The translations under genes were made by a program, and so were the position numbers. Positions 49,151 through 63,060 of a stretch of DNA of 64,000 nucleotides are shown here, in pieces (positions within the stretch are counted from its first letter, which is position 1; each line of letters begins with the position of its first letter). This stretch comes from Adineta steineri (lineage: Eukaryota; Rotifera; Eurotatoria; Adinetida; Adinetidae), in NCBI GenBank assembly GCA_905250115.1, contig CAJNOI010000015.1:841194-905193 (forward strand), written 5' to 3'. The notes below the pieces were generated by a model that was given only the letters and a program-made list of their open reading frames with translations, did no database searches and was not told where the DNA came from.

Positions 49151-52100
49151 TTAAATTAGTTCCTCATCATCAGCAGCATCTGATCGTTCATGAGTAGGAG
49201 TTGTATTAGTACCAAAACCAATATGAAATGGAAACATGCAAAGTAGTGAACGAAGTGCTGCGCTAGTATATGAAGCTGATGATTTTCTATCATCACTTAT
49301 AGCAGATGCAACATCACTTCCATTACCTGATTGCATAACAGCCGTACGCTGTTTAAGAAAAACAGCAGCTTGTTCATCAAATGCTGCACGATTTCGAATT
49401 AACTATACAAAAAAGATTTATTTTAATTCAATAAATAGAAAATCTTACATCAAATGTTCGTGGTTGCATATTTTTAAGTGGCCGCCTTAATCGTACTTCT
49501 GATACAGGAACATCACGTAATGAAGCAAGATTTTTTAATGGTTCAATATTAACTAATGGTACAAAACATTCACCAATAAAATCATCATTAACATAATCTT
49601 CATCCCAAACACTTATACGTAAAACAGCACCACGTTCTTTCAAAACATTTAATGGAAGACGATGCCTTGAGAAGAAAAATAATCAAAACAAAGTTTTATA
49701 TTATGAATATAGTTACCATTGAAATAATTCATTAAACTCAGGCTCAAGTGTTCGTTTTTGTGTACTTGTTTTGTATTCTTTTTGGGGTTTATGATACAAT
49801 GAGTATGGTAATAATTCAAGAATAACATAAGGATCTGATGTGCCAATAAGATCCATTCTCGGTAAATTTCGACAAGAAAGAACTATATGAAAATCAAATA
49901 TATTTCAATGTGTTTTTTTTGTTTTGAAAATTGACATACTAAAGCAATGAATGGTAACTAGACCATTGACTATTTCATGTGCAGTACGAAAAACAATTTC
50001 ACCATTATTTGTTGGATATTCATACTAGAAAAAATAAATCGAATTCATTGAATTGATTTTTTGAACATTAGAAAAAAAAAGAATATCTACAGGAGAATGT
50101 ACTTGACATATTTCTTTAAAATACGCTAATTGTAATTGCTCAGTTGTTAATGCACCTGTTTGAAGTGAACGTCGAAATGTTGTTATTTCATCACATGGTG
50201 GACCAGGTAATTGTGGATCTTCACGACAAACAGCTTCGAAATATGCAGCTAAATGATCAAATGATTCTATAACTCGTTGATAGAATGTTGGTGGTTCTTG
50301 TGGTGGTAATAATATACGTAAACATTGTAATGTTTTTATACGTATAGCACAAGCAACACGAGAATATTGAACAGGTTCAAGACCTTTATATAATTGATGA
50401 AGAATTTCTTGATCAATATATCGATTAACATCTTTCATACACTAAAATATTTATTATTTTACAAAAAATGAATTTTTGATTTATATTTATTCCTTACATC
50501 AACTTTTCCTGCTTTTTCATCACGATAATAATTCGTAATTTTTGCTTTTAAAGATTCATGAACTGATAGAGCTACATGTTCTAATATAGATTTAATAACA
50601 TCAGTCATTTCATGTGCAGCTGTAGAAATTAATCTTTCAAGTGTAACTTTTGTTTGACTAAAATCATCTGATCCATAATTTTCAATCATTTTATCAATAA
50701 CAGTTGAAAAATTTAATAAATTTGGTAATGATGAAAGTACATTTCGTTTAACATATTCTATATCATTAACTAACATACATAACTAAAATTTTCAATAGAT
50801 AAATTGAAATAAAAATATAAAAATTCGTTTTCACAAACTTTTTTTGTAACATTAAACGATCGTGTACGTGTTAAATCAGTAAAATAAGCATTTTCAGATA
50901 ATTTACGTGCTGTACGTCTTGCATAATGTTGACATTGTTCACATATCGTATTTGTTAATTTAATAAGTGCTGTATAACGTACATTAATATCAGGATAATC
51001 AATTGATTCCCATTCTCGACAAAGCTAAAAAAATTAATTTAATTAAGACAATTTATTTTAAATAGAATATTAAGTATTAATATACTTTTATACATAAACT
51101 AGTAGCTGCCATAGATGATTGAGAATAAAGAATAATATTTTCATCAGGAATAAGCTTAAAAAGAGATAATAGATTTTGATATAAGTTCAATGCTTTGTTT
51201 CGATCTTGAAGATATGTATGGGGTGGGAATGTTTGAAAAAAGAAGAAACATTTACCGCCAAGCCAACTCACAGGGGTTCGCTACACTATGCCAACGCTAC
51301 TTTGCCGAAAGATTGTTTTGTCGAAAGTTATTCTATGCCGACAAAAATTTGAGGGTGAGAATGCGGGAATATCTGAAACAGAGCACACTCACACCCACAC
51401 CCATCCTTTCGGCAGGGTGGCGTCGGTAAAGTGATATGTCGGCAAAGTTATTTTCGGTAAATTGATTGCGTCCCAGCTCATAGATCCGTCTATATTTACA
51501 TTCCCACACCCATCCTCAAGATAAATACTAGATGTTTTTTTAGCTTACTTCACTATCATCTTCTACAGCTCTTTCCATTGCTTGTCTAATATTTGCAACA
51601 AAACCTTCTAATAAAAATTTCATTGTTGGTGAAAACCATTGACGATATTCAATTAATTTTAATTTAAATGCATTTGTAACCCAATCTCTATTCAATAAGA
51701 AAATAATATTTATCAATAAAAAAATAAATAAATGTTACTGTTCTGTATGATTATTTCTTAATGCTGTAACAATTGTTTGTAAATATAAATATAAATTTAA
51801 AAGTACAGTTGAATTTTGAATTAAGTTTGGATCATATATAGATGATGTTGCTTTTACTACTGGTTTAGAATATGTTTGAAAAGAATCTATCATATTTTTT
51901 AATAAACATTTTGTCAATTCTGCTAACTATAAATATAAAAATAAATTCACTTTTTTTTACAAAAAACAAACAAAATCTAATCTTACACGATCACCTGCAC
52001 TATTGCTTCCAAAAAAACATATTTTAATATAATTTGCATTATATTTTGTACAGATTTCATCATATTCCGGTATAAGTGACATTGATTCAGCTAATTTTTT

Positions 52101-55100
52101 AACATAATCAAGAAAATCTCGAGCAGTATGTAATTGTATTTCATTTTTTTCATTAACTACAAATGTATGTAGATCAAATGAATCATTAATATCATTTTGT
52201 AAACGAAGTCGTATTGTGTCTCCGAGATGTTCTATCATTACTGCTTCGTTTGAACAAATATTTAATTTTAGTAAAATACGAAGTATGCTAAAAAATTTCA
52301 TTATTTAAATAAACGGGTTTTAATGATTGCCTAGTGATTTATAGTATAAAAGAAAATAGATATCATATTTGAAATTATCATCAGAACTGTCACGAGTAGA
52401 GATATGCGGGAACAACCTTTTTAGGTCCCGGTCCCGGCAATAGTCCCAGTAAAATTTTTTTATTAGGCCTCGGTCTCGGTCCTGGTAAATGTTTTTCGGT
52501 CCCGGTAAAGCTTTCCTTTTAATCCCGGTCGCGGCTTCGGTCTCGGTACAGTTTAATTTTTCAGTCCCGATCCTGGTCCCTGTGAGTTTGGATTTTTTCT
52601 GGTCCCGCACATCTCTAGTCACGAGCCGGAGTGATCTCCACAATCTTTATTCGATAATCTAGATTAATCTACTATCGCTGTTAACGTATATCGAAGAATT
52701 AATTTGACTTTAACTAGAAAAAGTACTATTGTGTATGACATGTAAATTATGAAAAATGTACTTTTTTCGAAATGATTGATGTTTTTGCTTCATTTATTTA
52801 TGTAAATCAAATCTAAACTTACTCAAATACACTTTGAATATTTGGTAAACTTTCTTTTGATGGTGGAAACCATGATTTATCATTATGCACACGTTGTTTA
52901 TAATGACCAATAAATAAATAAAAAATTTCTTTAAACATTGTTTTCTAGAAAAATAAATACAAGATTTTTCTTAATTATAATAAAAATTTTACTTCATAAT
53001 CAGTAAAATCGAGATCATTAGCATTTGTTCGTTCTTTTACTAAACCCATAAATATTGTAAAATAAGCTTCAATAACAGCTTGACTAATAAATAATGCATA
53101 ATCTTCTGAACATCGAAGTTCCAAAATAACAAGTAATTGTCTATACATACAAATGTTTACAATGAAAATATGAATTCTGGTTATTATTTATATTTACATA
53201 AAAGATTGAGATAAAACTGAAATATTATACAGGACACGAAATTGTAGAAGAACACTAGAAGATAATTCATTTATTCCACCATCCCAATCAATAAATAATC
53301 CATTGAAATTATCCTTATTCTAAAAAAGATAAACAGATCTAACTTCTTAGAAAGACAAAAAAAATTGTTTTTACTAATTCTCTTGTATCTTCTAATTGAT
53401 GTAATATAATGATTCGAAATAATTGATGATATTCTTCGATTAATAATGGTAAATCTGAATCAGTAGCTAGTGTTAATATTGAATCACCTGAATTAGAATG
53501 TGCCGCTGGGTCATCATTTTCAAAAACTAAATTTTTTTATTTTTTCATAAGTTTATTTTCTATAGAAAAGATTTCTTCTTACTACTTGTTCGTGTATAAT
53601 CACGAACTTGTAATGATGCTGGACGAAAATTTTTTCGAAAAATATTTGAACGTAGGATAATCGATGTAGGTGTTTGACCAGCAGATGATAATGTTGAATG
53701 ACGACGATGAAATTGTAAAACATTTTCGTTTGTTACCCAATGGCGACCTTTAGAATTTTTCTCATCCTTAAAAAAAAGAGGAATATCGATAAAAAAAACA
53801 AACATTCTCTATTTTAAGGAAAAGCATTAAGAGCAGATTTTGATAACCTTTAAAAAGAGAAGAAGAAGAAGGAGACAAGCTTTCCTTTTTGATCATTTGT
53901 AAAATTATTTATACGGTAATGTTGAAAAATAATTTTTTTTTCTCATTTTACTTGCCAATTTAAAATGAACTTTTAATCCGAGTAAAATTTCGCCTCTTGA
54001 TTTATTATTATTTGCATGTGTTTGATTCATTCCTGTTAAAGGATACCATTTTTCATGATCAGATGTAGCTAAAGACTAGAAATAAATTTTATTTACATAA
54101 TTAAAGACAGAATATATTAAAATACTAACTTTTATATCAACCATAACTTGTCCGAGAAAATCATCGTCAAGTTGCCCTGTTGCGAATAGAGTTCTCATAC
54201 CACGAATTTTTCTAATAGAATATCATAAAATTATTTATAATAGATAAATATATTTCTAGAAAAAACTTGACTAACTTTGTAACACCTCGTTTTTCTTTAA
54301 CAAGTGTTTTCATTCCTGGTATTTGACCACGATCAGAATCAAATACACTTATAAGTAGTTCTTGTGTATAAACATTTTCTATTTCACTAAATAGATGAAA
54401 ATTATATTTCATACATCATTAATAGATAAGATTTGTTAATATTAGTTGAGATGTGTAAGACCAGAACTACTCAAGTAATATTTTACTAAGGTAGATGACT
54501 AAAAAGCTGAATAAGTTCTCATAATCGAAACGAAGATCGGTAGTGCGCTCAGATCACACTAACCGGAATTCAATATATATTTGATCTCACACATCTCTAC
54601 AATGTAGATATAATCGATTTACAATTCAAAATGTTCATTCCATTCTGGATTAATTGTTTTAGGACGAACATCAGTACGAAAAATAAGTTTAGGCAATGTT
54701 TTCCTTCTCTCTGTTGATATTGCTGATGTATGATCTTTCGAAGTTTTCCGACTCTTTCGTTGTTTATTTACTCCTGTGGATGATTTTGATTTAGGTCTTG
54801 ATGCTAAAATAAAATGAAATAGAAAGATTTTCTTCTACTTAAAGAATATATTCTATTGACATACGTGGTGCAATACAAGAGAAAAACGATCGACTTCTTT
54901 TTATTGGAATAGGTGAGTCTGGAGATGATAAATAAGATGTAGCTGTTGTCATATCATTGAGATTCTCTGACTTGTTTGGAACGGAAACAACGCTTACTTT
55001 ACAATAAGGATCACTAAGACCTTTTACAACGAAAAAAATAAATCTGTTGAATAGAACGAAAAACAATAGATTTATTCTAGCAAACCATTTTCATCTTCAC

Positions 55101-55572
55101 CAAGTAAATCACGTGCCTTTTTAACATCAACAAATAACGTAACAGAACATGCCTAAAACATTCAATATGATAAAAATGTCTTTTTTTTCTTTCCATAAAA
55201 CTTTACTTGTGCCTTAAGAGTTCGCTTATATTTCGTTTCATGTTCTTCTGGATCAATATTAAACAGCTATCAATAGAAAAGAAATTTTTTTCATCGAATT
55301 TAATCCTATGTAGATAAATATACTTTCGCTATGTGATCAGCAAGTTGATCCCTTGTTGCTCCTGGTTCAATAACATGTAATGTAGAATAAACAGCATGCA
55401 ACGCATATTCATATAGACGCCTCTGAAATAGAAATTAATTTATCGATATATAGTTCATTGATATGTTAGACAAGCGCGAGAGAAAGCAAAGACATATTAG
55501 TTGCATTAATGTATGCTTCGTTATTCTTTTCTTCTCTCTTACTTCTACAAGATTGCTTCTCTTGTTTACCAT
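49151..55572 (-). CDS. BAIAP3: BAIAP3/Munc13-4-like exocytosis priming factor (C2-MUN-C2)
   Basis: Many-exon gene. The first exon MVNKRSNLVE (ATG at 55572) splices in phase 0 to RRLYEYALHAVYSTLHV. Then comes a first C2 domain: SVTLFVDVKKARDLL, LSDPYCKV, a Ser-rich insert, a WNEHFEL-type strand and VFDSDRG. The long helical MUN region spans about 53500-50100 and includes VLLQFRVLYNISV and DIEYVKRNVLSSLPNLL. The second C2 domain (49400-49900) shows SCRNLPRMDLIGTSDPYVILE, then EPEFNELFQW and VWDEDYVNDDFIGE, with the Asp residues expected for Ca2+ binding. There is no C1 domain and no N-terminal extension, which separates it from neuronal Munc13-1/2/3 and fits the BAIAP3/UNC13D branch. That branch tethers and primes secretory granules and dense-core vesicles with SNAREs. 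Introns carry at least three mobile-element insertions. TRIT1 ends only 113 bp upstream. Which of BAIAP3 and UNC13D is the closer orthologue is not settled. Confidence 0.85.
51216..51515. mobile_element. About 300-bp inverted-repeat element in a BAIAP3-like intron
   Basis: The left end reads GTATGGGGTGGGAATGT (51216-51232). The right end, ACATTCCCACACCCATC (51498-51514), is its near inverted complement. The interior repeats GCCGACAAA/TTTGCCGA-type and CACTCACACCCACACCC motifs and has no transposase. Flanking sequence on the minus strand reads TTATCTTGAG on one side and ATATCTTCAAG on the other, so a TATCTT-type duplication is likely but imprecise. The right-hand flank abuts the acceptor of the next exon. 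Confidence 0.55.
52397..52617. mobile_element. 221-bp non-autonomous hAT element in a BAIAP3-like intron
   Basis: Exact 8-bp target-site duplication GTCACGAG at 52389-52396 and 52618-52625. The terminal inverted repeats are TAGAGATATGCGGGA on the left and TAGAGATGTGCGGGA on the right (as reverse complement), one mismatch. The interior consists of degenerate copies of GGTCCCGGT-type units on the plus strand, so much of it is a short tandem repeat. There is no transposase. End sequence and 8-bp duplication place it in the hAT superfamily. It sits in an intron of about 535 nt. Confidence 0.85.
54446..54599. mobile_element. 154-bp element with hAT-like ends in a BAIAP3-like intron
   Basis: The left end is TTGAGATGTGTAAGACC and the right end, as reverse complement, TAGAGATGTGTGAGATC, so 14 of 17 bases agree. 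The TAGAGATGTG start is also shared with the element at 52397-52617. No clear target-site duplication is visible, so it may be older. The interior has no coding capacity. Confidence 0.5.
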
Positions 55573-55685
55573 TTAAAATAATCTTTTTATCTTTCTTTTT
55601 TAAAAACAAAATATTTTTCTTTTCTAGAAACAAAATAAACAATAAACAATAACAAAAATCAATAAATTCGTTTTTTTTATGTTGT

Positions 55686-57959
55686 TTATATTTCTTTATC
55701 TATATCAAATTCGTCACTCTCTTCTTCATTTTCCGACATCTTTTTCTTTTCTAATATATCAAGTGTGTTCATTAATGATGGTAGAGCATTATCTAATTTT
55801 CGACGAAATGTTGCTCGATCTGTTGAACGAACCATTCGTTTATGTTGTTTACTTTTTAGATGATCTATATACACATAGATATATATCAAACATAAAAATA
55901 TGCTTAAAAAAAATTAATTTTATATATTATTTACCATTCCATTGGGATTTTAAATGAAAGACTCGGTCACATGTTGAACATGTATTTTGTTCATATACGG
56001 GTTCATCGATCTGTTTTTTTGGAAGAGCATCGAATGGAATAGTTTCATTCTGAATCAAGATTATTAGATTTCTGAAAAAATGAAACCATAAAAACTACTT
56101 TTAAAAAAGCATCAATAATAGCTTCTGCTCGTTGTTCAACATTCTCTGTCCATGATGATAAATTAGTTGTATCAAGTTCATAAACATCAGGTGAATGTTC
56201 TTCAACACCTTTAAAATAAATATTTTAAATATCATAAGAAATTATATTTTCTTAAAAAAAATAATTTACGTTGAAGAAGACGCATTCGAAGCCATTTTTC
56301 TTGATATTTTGAATATTGTCTCGTAGAAAGTTTAAGACGTTCAATAGCTAAAACAAAAGAATAAGTAAATGATCGAAAATTAATCTTCTCACACGTCTAT
56401 ATATATGATGGAATATGCGCAGAAGAAGGAATATTTCAAAAGGGAATATTCCTCAACAAGAACAGGGATTATTTCAAGAGGAAATAATCCTAGTGAATAC
56501 AAGAGAACGAAAGAAAGGAAAGAAAGAACGAAAACAAAACGAACAATAACAATCTATGTCTATACATCACAGAAGCCAAAAACGGGTTTCGAATTCGTTA
56601 CAAACATCGAAACCCTTTTTTCAGTGTATTTTACTTACCTACCATTAGCAAATACTTTTTCACCATGTTCACTTTTTCGTTCATCTTCTGATAAAAGTAA
56701 ATAATCATGAAATTCTTTGAAACCAATTGCTTGAAATACTCCACGAGTATAATCGTATGATTGTTCTGATTCTTTACATGTTTGATTATACTCATCATGA
56801 AATTTTGATAATTCATCAATAAGACCACGGTCAAGCATTGATTTTACTCGATTATTAATACGGTTTTCTAATTCTATGATAATTTTAAGAAAAAAATTAT
56901 CAAATATATCTTTATTTCTTTAAAATATACCTTCTTTTTGACATGTTAACCATAAGAGACAACAACGTTGAAAACGAAATGTTCCACGATATGAAAATCC
57001 ACTTTCTGCATGTTGTTTTTTTAATGCTTCACTTAGTGGAATACCACCCGATTCACGATAAAATTCAATAGCTCTAAATATTTTTTATTAGAATAAATCA
57101 TAAAAAGAATAATTATTTATGATTCGTATGATTTGGTCAAGTTTCATTTTGATTCATATAAATTATACTTGTACTTTTCTACGTACTCCTTCGTTTTCAC
57201 TTCGATTATTTATTATTCATACGTCAAATCAGTCATAATTATCCAATAGGAATTTTTTTTCTGTTCTTTTTTAGAGCTATGGGCTGTTTTTTTCTTTCCA
57301 ATCAGTATAATCGTACCTTCGAATTTTACGTTCTTCATTTGGATGTTTTCGAATACTTGTAGGTTTATCAATTTTAGCTAATAGTTCATGTAATTGTACA
57401 GATGTTAATTTCGATAGGTTTTCATCTGATAAATCCGATGCTAGTGAAGAGAATTGTTCATTAGATGAACTTTCCGTCACTGGTTCTGGTGGATTAAGAT
57501 GAAAGAGTAAGGATTCAATATAATAGTTTGTTCCACCGACAATAAATGGAAGATGTGATCGAGATAAAACTGATTCAACCTATGAAAAGAATTGATATAC
57601 AATGAATAACTGTATATTTGTTTTTCAATTTCGAATGAGCCTTTTTTACGTAAAAATGACAATCTTAATAAACTTACAATTGGTAATGCATCATTTCTAT
57701 AATCTACAACAGTATGTGAACGATCAAGTGGATTTACATAACTAAATAAATGATGAGGAACATTATCTCGTTCTTCAATTGTTGGTTTAGCGGTTGCAAT
57801 ATCTAAACCTTCATATATTTGCATTGAATCAGCATTAATAATTTCTCCATTAAAACGTTTAGATAAATAAACAGATAATTTCGTTTTTCCAACAGCTGTT
57901 GCCCCTAGAATAATAATTATTGGAGAGGCTGTATAACGAAAATTTGTTACACTTGTCAT
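55686..57959 (-). CDS. TRIT1: tRNA dimethylallyltransferase with C-terminal zinc finger
   Basis: Makes i6A37 in tRNAs that read UNN codons, from dimethylallyl pyrophosphate. It starts MTSVTNFRYTASPIIIILGATAVGKTKL at 57959, with the P-loop GATAVGKT near residue 19. The tRNA/DMAPP site follows: GEIINADSMQIYEGLDIATAKP, then VPHHLF. Next are FIVGGTNYYIESLL, the RKHPNEERKIRR helix, TRGVFQAIGFKEF, and a C-terminal matrin-type C2H2 finger CSTCDRVFHLKSQWNDHLKSKQH. That finger is typical of eukaryotic MOD5/TRIT1 and absent from bacterial MiaA. About nine exons. The tail is acidic (EEESDEFDIDKEI). No strong mitochondrial presequence is seen, though the short N-terminus before the P-loop resembles dual-localised homologues. 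An intron of about 290 nt at 56350-56640 contains three hairpins. Confidence 0.93.
56428..56615. repeat. Three successive hairpins in a TRIT1 intron
   Basis: Perfect inverted repeats: GGAATATT/AATATTCC (56428-56452), GGATTATTTC/GAAATAATCC (56466-56490, 5-nt loop) and GGGTTTCGA/TCGAAACCC (56584-56615). The first two look like diverged copies of one unit. Between hairpins two and three lies a purine-rich GAAAGAAAGAACG-type stretch. Confidence 0.7.
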
Positions 57960-58109
57960 CTACAATAACAAATACAATGAATATGTATGGCTTTATTTTT
58001 TTGTTGTATATATTTAGCTAAATTAATAATAATAACACGGAGAATGAAAAAAAAAACAATCGCTTACAAATAATTATTCAACAAAGAAATACACGAATAA
58101 ATAAATATT

Positions 58110-58136
58110 ATTTATACATATATATATATATATATT
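58110..58136. repeat. (TA)n microsatellite downstream of CDK8
   Basis: A run of TA dinucleotides in the short spacer between the CDK8 stop codon and the TRIT1 start codon (57960-58177). That spacer otherwise holds only AT-rich flank. Confidence 0.7.
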
Positions 58137-58177
58137 TATATATAGAGCGAGAAAAAAGATAGATATAGATGAACAAA

Positions 58178-60786
<2,609 letters not shown>

Positions 60787-63060
60787 ATTTGATTATTTAT
60801 GGATAAATTTGTATTTCTATTATTCCACCCATTTTTAATGCCGACATGGCAATTAAGATTTAATTTATCTAAAATTTAGATTAAAAATTAAAAAATAAGT
60901 AAATATCTTCTTCTTGAAGTTTTTCACGTAAAAATAGATCATATTCATTGTCTTATATAAAATGTACAACAGTTATACGTCAAAAATTCAAGTAGATGAT
61001 TCATGCTTACTAAGTATATTTGATCTGTATGAAGTATGGCGATGCGAAGAAGTGAATTGCATACTAATACCTACTAAAGTTGTTTATCACATACTCATGT
61101 CTACTAAAAAAATGTCTAACAGATTACCAATATATACTACGAAATTTCATTTTTGATTACACGGAAGTATTCTTACATAATTCTTTTCCCGGAAATAATA
61201 AAACTTCCATGAGAAATTATCCTTAAAACCTAATCATGATTAGAATTGACTAGTCGTAAGATATATATATGTATATAGTTCATATAATTAACTAAAGATG
61301 ACATAATATGAATAATTCATATTATAATTGATAAAGTACAGTAAATAATTTGGGAATCTCTCTACTTTTTATCAATAAAAAGAAATGTGCGAAAGAACGA
61401 AAAAAGATTAACTTGACGCTATTAAAAAAAAATAAAGGTTTCTATTGGTAGAAAAAAATAACTAATAATTAATTAGCATCATCTGTCAAAACAAAACAAT
61501 TTTTTTATCCATTTATAGTATTGAATAAAGATGTTTGAAAAAAAATTTATTATTTAATTTTATTATGGTCAATTCTTAACATGAAAACTCATAACAAGAC
61601 ATTTTATAGAATATACAATCAATATGGCTTCTTTAGACTTAACAGCGATTCATCCGATATTAACCAATAGAAATAGTTCAGTCAAATTTATTTATGTTGA
61701 GCGAAAATACAATAAACGTTGACAACTTGCAATGCTTTTACTAAAAATGATGAAACAACATACCAATTTCCGTTGAATTTTTCTATATAAAAGCAACAAA
61801 CTTACAAATTTTTCATTTGTGAGAACTAGACTACAAATAATCGACATGTTTGTCTTCCTAAGCAATATAAATATATTTATCAATGCTGAAATTCTCTTTT
61901 GTATCGGTTTGCAGATGATATGTACAGAAACTAAGGGGAAAAGAGCGAGACTTGCTCTACTTCAAAATTTATACGAGCATCATTGTTTTTCATTAAGCAT
62001 GTTATGATTCAAAACGTTTGATTTTTGTGATAAAAAATTATATCGATGAAAGTCAGATAACTAGAACAAATACTGTCTATTAGCTTGGGAGACATATTCT
62101 AGTTCGTGAATTTAAAAGTACAGTTCATCATTTATTTTTTTCAAAAAAGATAAATACGGTGATGTATGAACTAATTAATAATACAATGTATTATATTCTA
62201 CTTTATATCATATTATGACAAATGAAAAATCGTAAACTGATATAAGAGTACTATTAAAGATTTAGAAAAAAGAGCTTCAATAACTTGTGAACTATTAATA
62301 ATCATTGCCATTTTCTACTTACGAATAGGCTTGGAGCGAACTTTACTCAACTATCAAAGGACATCATTCGCGTTTTTATGAGGATGCAGATGTATTCATA
62401 GGCCTTCATCCACACCCACACCCATTGGTTCAAAATACCGAAAGTTTGAACGCTTCAAGATATTATTAATAATGAAATATAGATAGATATGCTCATGTTG
62501 CTGTCCAAATATAAATTTTCTCCAAACTTTATTTTAGTGCGGTAATAATAATTGTGTTACTAATACATAATTTTAGTATCCACCTGACTTTGCCGTACTC
62601 TTTGTGTTGGAAATACCTGTAACACGAGGCGACACATGATTTATTAATATGTATTAGGTCTGATGAAAGTCCTATGATGTGTCGAAAGTGAATAACTGGA
62701 TTTTGAATGAGAATGTGGATGTGAGTGGCAATAAGAAAAGAGCATTCACAGCTACACTCACATCCACACCCTAATCAATTACTTGCGACAAAGACTAATC
62801 GTATTGGTCGAAAAAATCTAGTTTTAGAGTAGAAACCATCTTAAGGGTATGGGTAAGCGCGGTCAACATTTGATACATCCATACCCTCGAGCATGATCAA
62901 AAATTCTTGATATATGTTACACTCTTTTTTCGATATTTCAAGTTCAATATTTAAATCATTGTATAATCACTCACATATCGTTAAAGTAAGAGTAGAATAT
63001 TTATTTAATCGGATTTATTCTAAAAATATGATTATGCACATTCTCATTTAAATTTTAATG
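60787..63060. other. 2.3-kb intergenic stretch between CDK8 and the peroxidase gene
   Basis: No gene recognised. The last 700 bp contain GT/CA-rich tracts (CCACACCCACACCC near 62402-62416) and two perfect inverted repeats, listed separately. The rest is AT-rich. Confidence 0.45.
62715..62887. repeat. Two perfect short inverted repeats in CA/GT-rich DNA
   Basis: GTGGATGTGAGTG at 62715-62727 is exactly complementary to CACTCACATCCAC at 62755-62767, a 13-bp stem. AGGGTATGG at 62844-62852 pairs with CCATACCCT at 62879-62887. Both resemble the ends of the element at 51216-51515 in their GT-rich composition. Confidence 0.6.

Noticed and set aside
51190..51429. Plus-strand open frame starting MLCFDLEDMYGVGMFEKR
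   Set aside because: It spans the inverted-repeat element and the antisense of a BAIAP3-like exon; it has no family motif and is most likely chance.
52320..52643. Minus-strand open frame rich in Arg, Lys and Asp
   Set aside because: It is produced by the GGTCCCGG-type repeats of the hAT element and its flanks, not by a gene.
56405..56704. Plus-strand open frame MMEYAQKKEYFKREYS
   Set aside because: Arises from the purine-rich hairpin segment of a TRIT1 intron and overlaps the antisense of a TRIT1 exon.
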